A program made the translations under genes and the position numbers. Shown piece by piece: positions 37,880-48,686 of a stretch of 64,000 nucleotides of DNA (its first letter is position 1; each line of letters opens with the position of its first letter). Origin of the DNA: Gammaproteobacteria bacterium 45_16_T64 (GTDB lineage Bacteria; Pseudomonadota; Gammaproteobacteria; Pseudomonadales; Ketobacteraceae); contig MABD01000009.1 of NCBI GenBank assembly GCA_002162955.1, forward strand, positions 310,001-374,000, read 5' to 3'. The notes under the pieces are model-generated. The model did not search any database, was not told the DNA's origin, and saw only the letters and a program-made list of their open reading frames with translations.

Positions 37880-39097
37880 TTACTTGGCAGAATGCCCAGT
37901 AAGTTTCACTTCCACTTTTTCATGATCTTTTAGGCTGTCATAGTATGCACGCAAGATATCAAGTACCTCAGGGCGGCTGAAGTTATCTTGAACCTCTTCA
38001 CCTTCGGATAATGCTTTACGTAACTTAGTACCCGATACCAATACGCGATCTTCAGCTTCATGAGGGCATGTTTTCATTGATGCCATAGTACCACAGCTAT
38101 TACACCAGAAAGTCCAATCAATACGCAGCGGCAATGTTTCTAGCGCATCTTTTTCGATCTCATCAAAGATGTGATGCGCATCAAATGGCCCATAATAATC
38201 ACCCACGCCAGCGTGATCTCGACCAACAATAAGGTGCGAGCAACCATAGTTTTGACGGAATAGCGCGTGCAACAATGCTTCACGAGGTCCGGCATAACGC
38301 ATATCTAATGGATAACCAGACTGAACAACCGTGTTATCAACGAAATATTTGTCGATCAACGTACCTATTGCTTCTTGACGTACTTCAGCAGGAATATCCC
38401 CCGGCTTAAGCTTACCCAATAATGAATGAACCATAACGCCATCACAAATCTCGATAGCAATTTTTGCAAGATATTCGTGAGAACGGTGCATCGGATTACG
38501 CGTCTGGAACGCTGCAACAGTACTCCAACCCTTAGCTTCAAATAGCGCCCTTGTTTCGGCCGGTGTCATATACACACCTTGATACTTCTCAGGGAAATCG
38601 CCCTGAGAGAACACCTTAACTGGGCCAGCGATATTGATGTCACCTTGAGCCAAAACCATCTGCACGCCAGGGTGCTCTTCGTCAGTCGTCTTAAATACAG
38701 TATTACACTCATGTGCTTTATCAATACTGTATTTCTCAGTGACAGTCATAGTACCCATGACTTCGCCAGTTTCGCCATCAACCAGTGCTATATCAGAACC
38801 ATCTGCGATGGATTCTGCAACATCTGTAGATACCGACTTAGTGATAGGAATAGGCCAAAAGAGTCCATTAGCCATCTTCATATCATCACAAACACTCTGC
38901 CAATCAGCCTTGCCCATAAAGCCTTCTAGAGGAGTGAAACCACCAATACCTAGCATGATCAAATCGCCGGTTTCACGGGAGCTAAGCTCAACTTGTGGAA
39001 GGCTTGCAGCCCTTGCCTTTTCAGCCGCTAACGCGTCGCCTTCAAGCAACAATGGTATTAGCGCCTTGCTTCCATGGGGATTAACTAATTTTGACAT
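37880..39097 (-). CDS. sat: Single-subunit ATP sulfurylase Sat
   Basis: Sulfate adenylyltransferase converts sulfate and ATP to APS and pyrophosphate. This is the homo-oligomeric Sat/PUA-like type, unrelated to the CysD-CysN heterodimer. Motifs: [13 protein letters not shown] near 198-210 (nucleotidyl-transferase HxxH), [17 protein letters not shown] near 290 and a cysteine-rich region [17 protein letters not shown]. Length is 405. No APS kinase domain is fused. No cys genes adjoin it, so an assimilatory versus dissimilatory role cannot be read from the neighbours; assimilation is inferred. It has its own promoter and terminator. Confidence 0.96.
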   Translation of the reverse strand: MSKLVNPHGSKALIPLLLEGDALAAEKARAASLPQVELSSRETGDLIMLGIGGFTPLEGFMGKADWQSVCDDMKMANGLFWPIPITKSVSTDVAESIADGSDIALVDGETGEVMGTMTVTEKYSIDKAHECNTVFKTTDEEHPGVQMVLAQGDINIAGPVKVFSQGDFPEKYQGVYMTPAETRALFEAKGWSTVAAFQTRNPMHRSHEYLAKIAIEICDGVMVHSLLGKLKPGDIPAEVRQEAIGTLIDKYFVDNTVVQSGYPLDMRYAGPREALLHALFRQNYGCSHLIVGRDHAGVGDYYGPFDAHHIFDEIEKDALETLPLRIDWTFWCNSCGTMASMKTCPHEAEDRVLVSGTKLRKALSEGEEVQDNFSRPEVLDILRAYYDSLKDHEKVEVKLTGHSAK

Positions 39098-39171
39098 CGA
39101 TTTTTTGCAACCTTTAACGTTCTATGGACGAATAAATTCTATTAAAAAGAATTCTGGTAAAAAGGGTGCCG

Positions 39172-39200
39172 ATTATACCCTTGTTTACGTCGACTGTTTA
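39172..39200 (-). promoter_or_regulatory. Predicted sigma-70 promoter of sat
   Basis: On the minus strand TAAACA (39195-39200) is spaced 17 bases from a perfect TATAAT (39172-39177). A short hairpin (AAGGGT at 39162-39167 and ACCCTT at 39177-39182) overlaps the -10 and is followed by Ts, so the same stretch might also end transcription from the upstream Nif3-family gene. Confidence 0.65.
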
Positions 39201-39244
39201 TATTCTACCGCTATATATTTATAACAACACGATTAGTCAACAAT

Positions 39245-40003
39245 CTATACAGGGTTGTCTATATCGATAAACTGATGATTTATATTGAATTTATCCGCTA
39301 CATAGCGACCAACAGCCTGAATTCCGTAACGTTCAGTTGCATGATGACCCGCCGCATAGAAGTGAATCCCATACTCCCTTGCCACGTGAGTCGTCTGCTC
39401 TGAAGCTTCCCCGGTGATATACGCGTCCACGCCGCATTCAATCGCCTGCTCAATATAGCCTTGCGCCCCACCGGTGCACCACGCGACTGAACGTATGGGC
39501 CTGCCTGGCGCGTCAATATGGATGGGGGGCCTAGCCAATACCGCATTAAGCCGATCGGCTAACTGTTGCCCTGTCATTGGCTCATCAAATTCGCCAACAT
39601 TACCCACACTGTAAGGATTCCCACGATCCATCCCATCCGTGACAGAGATGCCAAGCAGTCTTGCCAGCTCCGCGTTATTACCCAGTACCGGGTGTGCATC
39701 CAGCGGCAGGTGGTAGGCAAACAAGCCAATATCATGATCTAAAAGGCGCTTAATACGTTGGTACTTCATACCAATAATACGCGGGTCTTCACCCTTCCAA
39801 AAATAGCCATGGTGGACCAATATTGCCTGAGCGTCCTTTTCGATCGCCACATCGATTAATGCCTGCGTCGCTGAAACACCCGAAATAATATCGGTAATTG
39901 GCCGCCCGGATGCCACCTGAAGACCATTCGGGGCATAATCCTTAAACTTTTCAGGGCTCAGGAGCTGGTTTAATTCACGTTCCAATTCTAATGGTGATAC
40001 CAT
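39245..40003 (-). CDS. Nif3-like dinuclear metal centre protein (YbgI family)
   Basis: This hexameric family binds two metal ions per subunit; E. coli homologue YbgI/DUF34 is suggested to act as a cyclohydrolase, but the role is not firmly settled. Metal-ligand motifs are ILVHHGYFWKG (His-His), AYHLPLDAHPVLGNN and the C-terminal AGHHATERYGIQAVGRYV with the catalytic-region Glu. The first in-frame ATG is at 40018, but MVSPLELERELN from 40003 fits the family start (252 residues). It is divergent from degS. Confidence 0.92.
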   Translation of the reverse strand: MVSPLELERELNQLLSPEKFKDYAPNGLQVASGRPITDIISGVSATQALIDVAIEKDAQAILVHHGYFWKGEDPRIIGMKYQRIKRLLDHDIGLFAYHLPLDAHPVLGNNAELARLLGISVTDGMDRGNPYSVGNVGEFDEPMTGQQLADRLNAVLARPPIHIDAPGRPIRSVAWCTGGAQGYIEQAIECGVDAYITGEASEQTTHVAREYGIHFYAAGHHATERYGIQAVGRYVADKFNINHQFIDIDNPV

Positions 40004-40053
40004 GCTTAACTTTCCCATATCTACATTTTCTACGCCTACTGGATAGCGGTATT

Positions 40054-41211
40054 ATGACACGTTTTTTGATTATTCCTGCGGTAGTCGGCTCTTTGGTCGC
40101 AGCGTTATATATATTTTTTTACGCATCACCACAGCCACAGTCATTGCAACCAGTCGTGCAGATAGAAGAAGCTTCACTAACACCGACAACACTCAATAGA
40201 CACCCTCAACGTAACCAGCTCGAGCCCGTATCCTATGCTGACGCAGTAGATATCGCCCAGCCAGCTGTCGTAAACATATATACCGGCAAAATTGTTACCC
40301 GTCGTTATAATCCACTTTATGATGACCCTCGCATTCGACGATATTTCGGGCTCAACTCTGCCCCCAAACGACAGCGCATGGAGCGAAGCCTTGGTTCTGG
40401 TGTCATACTGAGCGAAGCCGGGTACGTGGTAACCAACAACCACGTCATCTCTGAAGCAGATGAAATCATCGTTGCCCTAAATGACGGCCGCCAAGTCGCA
40501 GCATCAGTAGTGGGCACTGACCCAGAAACAGATTTGGCGGTACTTTTTATTGAAGCGCCCAATCTTCCCGCAATCACGCTAGCGCAACCCAGCAACATCA
40601 GAGTTGGCGACGTCGCCCTTGCCATCGGCAACCCCTTTGGTGTCGGGCAAACCGTCACCAAAGGTATCGTCAGTGCCCTTGGGCGCAGCCAAGATAATTT
40701 AAGTGCGTTTGTTGATTTCATTCAAACAGACGCCGCTATCAACCCAGGCAACTCCGGTGGCGCACTCATTAACGCCCTAGGTCAGTTAATTGGTATTAAC
40801 ACCGCAATCTATTCCAAATCGGGTGGATCTCAAGGCATTGGGTTCGCAATCCCCATAAGTATCGCAAAAAAAGTACTCATAGAGCTCGTCCAACATGGCG
40901 AGGTTGTGCGTGGCTGGTTAGGTATCGAACCCGTTATTCTCACTCCTCAAATAGCCGAAACCTTTCACTTACCTGATACACCGGGACTATTGGTATCGGG
41001 CATTTTTAAGGATGGGCCCGCCCATCAAGCTGGCATTCGCCCAGGGGACATAATCACTTATATTAACGATAAGGCAATTGATGACCCCAAAGCAGCCATG
41101 ACCTTGGTAACCAACATGAGGCCAGGCGAAAAAGTCGCCATTGGCTTTATTAGAGAAGGTAAAAAACATCGCTTAGTAGCCACCGTCGGCTCCCGCCCTT
41201 CACCAAAATAA
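40054..41211 (+). CDS. degS: DegS/AlgW-type periplasmic site-1 protease
   Basis: DegS/AlgW senses unfolded outer-membrane proteins and cleaves the anti-sigma factor RseA/MucA, releasing sigma-E/AlgU. From ATG 40054 the 385-residue protein has an N-terminal signal anchor (about 4-24), a trypsin-like domain with His130 (TNNHVI), Asp160 (ETDLAVL) and Ser234 (GNSGGAL), and one PDZ domain (about 275-370). A single PDZ and uncleaved anchor distinguish it from DegP/DegQ. In Pseudomonas the equivalent gene at this locus is algW. An upstream in-frame ATG inside the Nif3 gene is rejected. Confidence 0.93.
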   Translation: MTRFLIIPAVVGSLVAALYIFFYASPQPQSLQPVVQIEEASLTPTTLNRHPQRNQLEPVSYADAVDIAQPAVVNIYTGKIVTRRYNPLYDDPRIRRYFGLNSAPKRQRMERSLGSGVILSEAGYVVTNNHVISEADEIIVALNDGRQVAASVVGTDPETDLAVLFIEAPNLPAITLAQPSNIRVGDVALAIGNPFGVGQTVTKGIVSALGRSQDNLSAFVDFIQTDAAINPGNSGGALINALGQLIGINTAIYSKSGGSQGIGFAIPISIAKKVLIELVQHGEVVRGWLGIEPVILTPQIAETFHLPDTPGLLVSGIFKDGPAHQAGIRPGDIITYINDKAIDDPKAAMTLVTNMRPGEKVAIGFIREGKKHRLVATVGSRPSPK

Positions 41212-41250
41212 TGATTGCAAGCGCGAAAGCGACTACCTTTTTAATCCAAT

Positions 41251-42555
41251 CTACTTTTTAATCCGATACTCGGCAGAGCGGGCGTGAGCAGTCAGACTCT
41301 CTCCTCTCGCCAAAACAGAAGCCGTTTTACCTAACGCACTCGCCGACGCTTCTGAGCACATAATTAACGAACTGCGCTTCTGAAAATCATAAACACCGAG
41401 TGGCGAAGAAAATCGAGCCGTACCTGAGGTAGGCAACACGTGGTTTGGCCCAGCACAATAATCTCCCAGTGCCTCAGCTGTGTAGCGACCCATAAAAATA
41501 GCGCCAGCATGACGCACCTTTTTACGCATGTCGTCCGGATCATCTACCGATAGCTCTAAATGCTCTGGCGCAATTCGGTTAATCATATCCACCGCTTCAT
41601 CCATATCGGCCACATGAATTAACGCACCTCGGTCAGCAAGCGAGCGCCCAGCAATACTCTGGCGATCAAGCGTCGGTAACAAACGCTCCATGCTTGCTTC
41701 CACTGCGTGCAAGAATGCTTTATCCGGGCTAACCAAAATTGATTGAGCGTCCTCGTCATGCTCTGCCTGAGAAAACAGATCCATCGCTATCCAATCAGGG
41801 TCAGTCTTACCATCGCATACAATCATGATTTCAGAGGGACCTGCGATCATATCAATACCTACCTGCCCAAACACCATGCGCTTAGCGGTCGCCACATAGA
41901 TATTTCCAGGGCCAACAATCTTATCGACACGAGGAACGGATTCCGTGCCATAGGCTAACGCCGCGATTGCTTGCGCCCCACCGGCGGTTATCACTTTATC
42001 CACGCCCGCGATTAACGCTGCCGCAAAAACCATATCATTCACTTCGCCACCTGGTGTCGGTACCGTCATGATGATTTCGCTAACCCCCGCTACCTTTGCA
42101 GGTATCGCATTCATGAGCACTGATGAAGGATAGGAAGCCTTGCCGCCCGGCACATAAATACCCACCCGATCAAGCGGAGTCACTTGCTGACCCAACACCG
42201 TACCATCAGCCTCGGTATAGGTCCAAGTCTCTTGTTTCTGATGCTGGTGATAATCTCGCACACGATCCGCAGCAAGAATTAGCGCATCCCGCTGCGCATC
42301 TGAAATCCGATCAAAGGATTGCTGCAGCTTCTCTTTAGATACCACCAACGCATCCCCATCGGCAATGTCGAGACGATCAAATCGACAACTATACTTCACC
42401 AACGCCGTATCGCCATGCTGACGAACATCATTAACGATCTCTTTCACGGTGCTTTGCACTGCATCATCAGACACAGATTCCCACGCCAAAAGCTTCGTTA
42501 GCTTTTCATCAAAATCTGATTGGTTTGTGCTTAGTCGATTTATTTCCAACGCCAT
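41251..42555 (-). CDS. hisD: Histidinol dehydrogenase HisD
   Basis: HisD performs the last two steps of histidine synthesis, oxidising L-histidinol to histidine with two NAD+. The 434-residue sequence has the signatures [45 protein letters not shown], the zinc-site region [13 protein letters not shown] and [11 protein letters not shown] with the C-terminal [13 protein letters not shown]. It lies 20 bp after hisG, and convergent with degS (39 bp apart). Confidence 0.97.
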   Translation of the reverse strand: MALEINRLSTNQSDFDEKLTKLLAWESVSDDAVQSTVKEIVNDVRQHGDTALVKYSCRFDRLDIADGDALVVSKEKLQQSFDRISDAQRDALILAADRVRDYHQHQKQETWTYTEADGTVLGQQVTPLDRVGIYVPGGKASYPSSVLMNAIPAKVAGVSEIIMTVPTPGGEVNDMVFAAALIAGVDKVITAGGAQAIAALAYGTESVPRVDKIVGPGNIYVATAKRMVFGQVGIDMIAGPSEIMIVCDGKTDPDWIAMDLFSQAEHDEDAQSILVSPDKAFLHAVEASMERLLPTLDRQSIAGRSLADRGALIHVADMDEAVDMINRIAPEHLELSVDDPDDMRKKVRHAGAIFMGRYTAEALGDYCAGPNHVLPTSGTARFSSPLGVYDFQKRSSLIMCSEASASALGKTASVLARGESLTAHARSAEYRIKK

Positions 42556-42575
42556 GGGAGTTCTCTATTTTCTAT

Positions 42576-43226
42576 TTACGAACAATCTTGTTTACGTCGC
42601 TCTACGGCGTCCGCCAAAGATTTTATAAGACCATCCAATATGTCATTCTTGGTTTTCATTGATGCCTTATTGACGATGAGTCTCGAGCTTACATAAGAGA
42701 TATGCTCAGTGGGCTCCAACCCATTTGCGCGTAGCGTGTTGCCAGTATCAACCACATCAACAATACAATCCGCCAACCCAACTAACGGCGCCAATTCCAT
42801 CGAACCGTAAAGCTTGATCACATCAACCTGTTTACCTTGTTCTGCGAAATAGCTACGAGCAATATTCACAAATTTAGTGGCCACCTTTATTCGACCCACT
42901 GGCTGAACTGCACCCACTTTTGCCGCCACCATCAACTTGCAGCGTGCAATATTTAAGTCCAGTGGCTCATAAACCCCACTAGCACCATGCTCCATCAGCA
43001 CGTCTTTGCCCGCCACACCAATATCAGCAGCGCCATGCTCGACAAATGTCGGTACATCTGTCGCACGAATAATAACGATGCTGACATGCTCATTGGTCGT
43101 GGGAAATATCAGTTTGCGGCTCTTACCCGGATCTTCCAGCAACTCAATACCGGCATCTGCCAATAATGGCAACGTCTCTTTTAAGATACGCCCCTTTGAC
43201 AGCGCGATGATAATACCTGAACTCAT
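42576..43226 (-). CDS. hisG: ATP phosphoribosyltransferase HisG, short form
   Basis: HisG catalyses the first step of histidine synthesis. At 216 residues it is the short form lacking the C-terminal regulatory domain, which needs the HisRS-like partner HisZ for activity; no hisZ is in this window. Motifs: [44 protein letters not shown] and [20 protein letters not shown]. It is followed by hisD with a 20-bp gap and preceded by murA, the order found in Pseudomonas. Confidence 0.96.
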   Translation of the reverse strand: MSSGIIIALSKGRILKETLPLLADAGIELLEDPGKSRKLIFPTTNEHVSIVIIRATDVPTFVEHGAADIGVAGKDVLMEHGASGVYEPLDLNIARCKLMVAAKVGAVQPVGRIKVATKFVNIARSYFAEQGKQVDVIKLYGSMELAPLVGLADCIVDVVDTGNTLRANGLEPTEHISYVSSRLIVNKASMKTKNDILDGLIKSLADAVERRKQDCS

Positions 43227-43262
43227 GATTAAACCTTTCTCTTCTGTATTCTGCTGATACTG

Positions 43263-44534
<1,272 letters not shown>

Positions 44535-44594
44535 CTAAAGCCGACAAGAGCCTCTGAAGTTAACACGATGAGAATAAATGACAGGGGTGGCCGA

Positions 44595-44852
44595 TTAGAA
44601 TGGTGCGCCAAACACCTTCTTTTTCTCCCACTCTTCAGGGGTGTAGGTATGCATCGTCACTGCGTGCAATTCGCCACTGGCAATTTTTTCATTCAGACAG
44701 GCATAGATAAGCTGTTGTTTTTTCAGGGTTCTTAAACCCTCAAATGCCGATGAAACCACCATAATTTGACAGCTATTACCGTCTAATTTTGCGTTTACTT
44801 CGGCATTTTCAATACCAGCCTCAACCAAGGCAATAATGTCTTGTGCATCCAT
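44595..44852 (-). CDS. ibaG: BolA-family protein IbaG (YrbA)
   Basis: An 85-residue BolA-fold protein. The family region contains NSCQIMVVSSAFEGLRTLKKQQLIYACLNEKIASGELHAVTMHTYTPEEW, with the conserved His near the C-terminus used for Fe-S coordination with monothiol glutaredoxin. IbaG is linked to acid tolerance and iron-sulfur handling and usually lies between mlaB and murA. The position is conserved here. Confidence 0.94.
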   Translation of the reverse strand: MDAQDIIALVEAGIENAEVNAKLDGNSCQIMVVSSAFEGLRTLKKQQLIYACLNEKIASGELHAVTMHTYTPEEWEKKKVFGAPF

Positions 44853-44981
44853 AATATGCGGAACCTGTAACGATAGAAGCGGGGTGTGACCTGTGGTTCA
44901 CATGAAAACAGCCCGTTCAGATTTGAATAAGCCGGCTATCATAGCCTAATTGACAGTAAAAATCAGTGCCTATAACGTCAG

Positions 44982-45281
44982 TTATCCCAACGGCAACACA
45001 TCATCCAACCCACTTACCCGTGCCATTTCGAACAACTTGTGGGGCATATTAACCAGCGTTAGGGTTTTGTTGGTTTTTTTCGCTTTACGGACATAACACA
45101 ACAATAGCGACAACCCGACGCTGGTGCTTTGCCCGACTTTTTCTAGATCAAGTTCGATACAGCTATCAGCACCCTTAAGATACTTTGAGAAATCGGCTCG
45201 CAACGGGCCTACGGTATGCCGGTTAAGCACACCTTCTAACGCCATTCGTTTGGGGTTTATTTGCTGTAATGATGCCGTCAT
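44982..45281 (-). CDS. mlaB: STAS-domain protein MlaB
   Basis: MlaB is the cytoplasmic STAS subunit that binds the ATPase MlaF and stabilises the MlaFEDB complex. The 99-residue protein shows the STAS pattern: a strand start GVLNRHTVGPLRADFSKYLKGADSCIELDLEKVGQSTSVGLSLLLCYVRKA, including the QSTSVGL turn, and a last segment RVSGLDDVLPL. It directly follows mlaD with only 29 bp between, where mlaC would be expected. Confidence 0.88.
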   Translation of the reverse strand: MTASLQQINPKRMALEGVLNRHTVGPLRADFSKYLKGADSCIELDLEKVGQSTSVGLSLLLCYVRKAKKTNKTLTLVNMPHKLFEMARVSGLDDVLPLG

Positions 45282-45310
45282 TGCGATGCCTTTATCTCAG
45301 AAGCTAACAA

Positions 45311-45772
45311 CTAATCTTCTTGGGTTTTGTTAAACAAAAATTTGCTGATTAAGTCTTCCAGAACCAACGCAGACTGCGTATCTTCGATTTCATCCCCATC
45401 CACCAAATATTCGTCCTCTGCACCCACGACTATGCCAATATACTTTTCCCCAAGCACACCCGCGGTGAGGATTGCTGCCGTTGAATCGATTGACAGGTTA
45501 TCAAACTGTTGATAGATATCCATATTCACGACGCCGACAAAATTCTCTTTGTCTAGATAGATATCAGATACCCGACCGATTTCAACACCAGCCATAGTCA
45601 CTTTAGCGCGTACAGTAAGACCGCCAATATTTTCAAAGCTCGCGCTCACTTTATAACTTTCGCTCGCGGAATCTAGGGTTAAACCGCTGACTTTAAGTGC
45701 CAAAAATATAAGCCCTGCAAAGCCCGCCATCATAAATGCCCCGACGGATATCTCTAAAGTCCTTATTCGCAT
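45311..45772 (-). CDS. mlaD: MCE-domain lipid transport protein MlaD
   Basis: MlaD is anchored in the inner membrane and forms a hexameric ring with a hydrophobic pore for phospholipids. The 153 residues hold an N-terminal membrane helix (about 8-27) and one MCE domain (VSASFENIGGLTVRAKVTMAGVEIGRVSDIYLD ... GVLGEKYIGIVVG). Starts 2 bp after the mlaE stop. The C-terminal tail is acidic with LEDLISKFLF, matching the family. Confidence 0.95.
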   Translation of the reverse strand: MRIRTLEISVGAFMMAGFAGLIFLALKVSGLTLDSASESYKVSASFENIGGLTVRAKVTMAGVEIGRVSDIYLDKENFVGVVNMDIYQQFDNLSIDSTAAILTAGVLGEKYIGIVVGAEDEYLVDGDEIEDTQSALVLEDLISKFLFNKTQED

Positions 45773-45774
45773 GC

Positions 45775-46560
45775 CTACAAATCTCCAAACATTACTGCTG
45801 TTAAAATAAAATCCAATCCTAAAATCGCCAACGAGGCATAGACCACGGTTCTAGTGGTCGCCCTACCAATGCCTTCCGATGTTGGCACCGCATCGTAACC
45901 TTGAAACACTGCGATCCATGTCACGACAAAACCAAAGGCAACACTTTTAATAATGCCGTTAAGAACATCATCGGTAAACTGCACACTGTCTTGCATATTT
46001 GCCCAAAACGATCCGCTGTATACTCCTAACCAATCCACTCCCACAAGCGATGCACCCCATATGCCAACCGTAGAAAATAAGATTGCTAGAATCGGCATAC
46101 AAATCACACCAGCCCAAAATCGCGGAGCGATAACTCGACGTAAAGGGTCAACGCCAATCATTTCCAAACTAGCCAACTGCTCGGTTGATTTCATTAACCC
46201 TATCTCAGCTGTCAATGCAGACCCTGCACGACCAGCAAACAAAAGAGCGGCAACTACAGGCCCCAGTTCACGTAACAAGGTCAACGATACCAACTGTCCC
46301 AGCGCCTGCTCACTACCGTATCGCGCCAAAATATTGTAGCCCTGCAGCGCGAGCACCATACCAATGAACAACCCTGACACCATGATAATAATAAGAGACA
46401 ACACACCAACCGAATAAATTTGCTTGACCAATAAAGGAAAGCTATTTCTCAAGTTTGGCATGGCAATGAGTGACTGAAATAGAAACATGCCGGACGCACC
46501 AAAGGTATCCAAAAACGACACACCTTTAGATCCAACCCGCCGTAATGCCTGGATAATCAC
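45775..46560 (-). CDS. mlaE: Lipid transport permease MlaE
   Basis: The 261-residue polytopic permease shows the family signatures [55 protein letters not shown], and [31 protein letters not shown]. MlaE dimers form the transmembrane core with MlaF and MlaD. ATGA overlap with the mlaF stop indicates coupling. Confidence 0.97.
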   Translation of the reverse strand: MIIQALRRVGSKGVSFLDTFGASGMFLFQSLIAMPNLRNSFPLLVKQIYSVGVLSLIIIMVSGLFIGMVLALQGYNILARYGSEQALGQLVSLTLLRELGPVVAALLFAGRAGSALTAEIGLMKSTEQLASLEMIGVDPLRRVIAPRFWAGVICMPILAILFSTVGIWGASLVGVDWLGVYSGSFWANMQDSVQFTDDVLNGIIKSVAFGFVVTWIAVFQGYDAVPTSEGIGRATTRTVVYASLAILGLDFILTAVMFGDL

Positions 46561-47372
46561 TTATCTACTCCTGCCAAAAGATCATCAGTAAGGTCCCGAG
46601 CCGGAAAATGAAACGGGACCGGACCATCCGGAAGCCCCTTCATAAACTGTCTTAAACGGGGCTGCTCTGAGTTTAAAACTTCGTCAGGTGCACCCTGACC
46701 AATCACCTCACCATCCGCAACCACATATATGTAATCGGCAATACTAGCTGTCTCTTCCACATCATGAGAAACAATAATACTGGTATGCCCAAGAGCGTCA
46801 TTCAACAATCGAATTAACTGAACTACCACCCCCATTGCCACCGGATCCTGACCCGCAAACGGCTCATCATACATCACCAAATCTGGATCGAGTGCAATAG
46901 CACGAGCCAACGCGACTCGCCTAGCCATACCACCAGACAATTCGCTTGGCATTAAATCCCTTGCCCCCCTTAACCCTACAGCATGCAATTTCATCAGGAC
47001 CACATCACGGATCATGTCCTTGGGCAGATTGCTATGCACACGAAGAGGAAACGCAACATTATCAAACACCGATATATCGGTAAAAAGCGCACCGCTTTGA
47101 AACAGCATTCCCATACGGCTCCGCAACTCAAACAGCTCTTTTCGAGGCAAATCAGGGATATTTTCACCATCGACAGTAATAGTCCCCGAATCAGGCTTTA
47201 ACTGGCCACCGATTAAGCGAAGCAAGGTCGTCTTCCCAGTCCCGCTGGGCCCCATGATTGCAGTGATTTTACCGCGTGGTATATCAAGATTAACGTTTTG
47301 ATAGATCACGCGCTCCCCTCGATAAAAGGTCAGATCACGCACTTCAATAAAATTACTATTGCTGTCAGACAT
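46557..47372 (-). CDS. mlaF: Lipid transport ATPase MlaF
   Basis: MlaF is the ABC ATPase powering phospholipid movement between the outer and inner membranes. Walker [18 protein letters not shown]-loop MLFQSGALF, signature [16 protein letters not shown], Walker [14 protein letters not shown] and switch VSHDVEET are all intact. Length is 271. First gene of the minus-strand mla operon. The 305-bp region upstream (47373-47677) is the divergent spacer with yrbG. Confidence 0.97.
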   Translation of the reverse strand: MSDSNSNFIEVRDLTFYRGERVIYQNVNLDIPRGKITAIMGPSGTGKTTLLRLIGGQLKPDSGTITVDGENIPDLPRKELFELRSRMGMLFQSGALFTDISVFDNVAFPLRVHSNLPKDMIRDVVLMKLHAVGLRGARDLMPSELSGGMARRVALARAIALDPDLVMYDEPFAGQDPVAMGVVVQLIRLLNDALGHTSIIVSHDVEETASIADYIYVVADGEVIGQGAPDEVLNSEQPRLRQFMKGLPDGPVPFHFPARDLTDDLLAGVDK

Positions 47373-47594
47373 GGGGTTCCTTGTATGTCACACATCTATA
47401 TAACAAAGGGGGGGTATAAACGCCGAACTATAACAGTTTGATTGGACAATGCAATCTGGGATAGGTGCCAAATAGCGTGGAATACAGTGTAATTAATACC
47501 AAAAATATTGGGATAGTATTAAATCAACCTGACCATACGACTAAAGACCCTATTAAAACTGGTATTTGATTGTGTGGTTGTCTTGTTTTGTCCG

Positions 47595-47600
47595 TATAAT
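47595..47600 (+). promoter_or_regulatory. Candidate -10 element upstream of yrbG
   Basis: A perfect TATAAT lies 78 bp upstream of the yrbG ATG, without a clear -35 at the right distance. It sits in the 305-bp divergent mlaF-yrbG spacer (47373-47677), in which I see no gene, repeat or other structured element. Confidence 0.35.
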
Positions 47601-47677
47601 AGCGCCCTTCTCTATGCAGACAAAGGCGCACCTCACTAGGTTCACCTCCTTTTCGATAGATCACCAGGTAATTTATT

Positions 47678-48631
47678 ATGCTATTAGCCTTAGGGGCAAT
47701 TATTACGGGGTTGGCTCTTCTTGTTTGGAGCGCCGACAAATTCGTCGATGGAGCGGTGGGCTTGGCAGAGAACTGGGGCATGTCAAAGGCCATGATCGGT
47801 CTTACCATTGTCTCTCTTGGTACATCTGCACCAGAGATTTTTGTTTCGGTTATGGCTGCAACAGGAGGAAACTCTGCCCTTGCCTTTGGTAATGCCATTG
47901 GATCAAACATTGCAAACGTCGCGTTAGTATTAGGTGCAACCACTCTTATAGCGGTACTTCCGATAAAACGTGGGCTACTCAAACAAGATTTGCCCGCGCT
48001 ATTAATAGTGACACTAATTACAGGCTTACTACTTTGGGATCTCACGCTCTCTCGCCTAGACGGTATAATTCTCATTGCCATGTTATTTGCTTTGCTCATT
48101 CTCTTATTCCGCTACAAAAAAGAGCACCCAGAAGAAGCTAGTAACGAAGAAGAAATCGATGACTTTGAATTAAAAGAGTCCGTAGTTTCCTTTGTACTAG
48201 GACTCGTCGTTTTAGTGGTAAGTTCTAAATTACTCGTTTGGGGGGCTGTCGACATCGCCACCAGCATGGGTATCAGCCAAATCATCATCGGCCTCACTAT
48301 CGTTGCGATCGGCACTAGCCTCCCTGAACTGGCCGCCTCCATAACCAGTGCTCGCCGAGGGCATCATGATATAGCTCTTGGCAATATCATTGGATCAAAT
48401 GTTCTCAACATTCTAACGGTATTGTCACTAGCAGCAATTGTCCAACCAATCGCCATATCACAAGAGGTTCTCTTTAGGGATTATGGGTTGATGACCGCGT
48501 TAACTCTATTACTAGCATTCTTTATCATTCTCCCACAAAAAAAGCGTACTCTTGGGAAGCCTCAAGGCATTCTATTCTTGCTCTGTTATGCCGCCTATAT
48601 GACAATGCTCTATGTTGAAGCAACAAACTAG
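47678..48631 (+). CDS. yrbG: Calcium/sodium antiporter, CaCA family (YrbG)
   Basis: A 317-residue inner-membrane cation exchanger made of two inverted halves. Each half has the alpha-repeat motif: GLTIVSLGTSAPEIFVSVMAATGGNSALAFGNAIGSNIANVALVLG and GLTIVAIGTSLPELAASITSARRGHHDIALGNIIGSNVLNILTVL. Ten membrane helices are expected, with an acidic cytoplasmic loop (ERKKEHPEEASNEEEIDDFE-like) between halves. It is adjacent to kdsD and the mla operon, as in E. coli. Confidence 0.95.
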   Translation: MLLALGAIITGLALLVWSADKFVDGAVGLAENWGMSKAMIGLTIVSLGTSAPEIFVSVMAATGGNSALAFGNAIGSNIANVALVLGATTLIAVLPIKRGLLKQDLPALLIVTLITGLLLWDLTLSRLDGIILIAMLFALLILLFRYKKEHPEEASNEEEIDDFELKESVVSFVLGLVVLVVSSKLLVWGAVDIATSMGISQIIIGLTIVAIGTSLPELAASITSARRGHHDIALGNIIGSNVLNILTVLSLAAIVQPIAISQEVLFRDYGLMTALTLLLAFFIILPQKKRTLGKPQGILFLLCYAAYMTMLYVEATN

Positions 48632-48686
48632 AGAAGGTATTGGCTGCGTTGCGAAATAACCCGAAGGCTCCAAAGAGGCACATTAC

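Noticed and set aside
45282-45310. Hidden mlaC in the mlaD-mlaB junction
   Set aside because: The gap is 29 bp and the surrounding frames are fully explained by mlaD and mlaB.
47524-48099. 191-codon minus-strand open frame
   Set aside because: It runs antisense through the first half of yrbG, whose exchanger motifs are unmistakable; its own translation has no family features.
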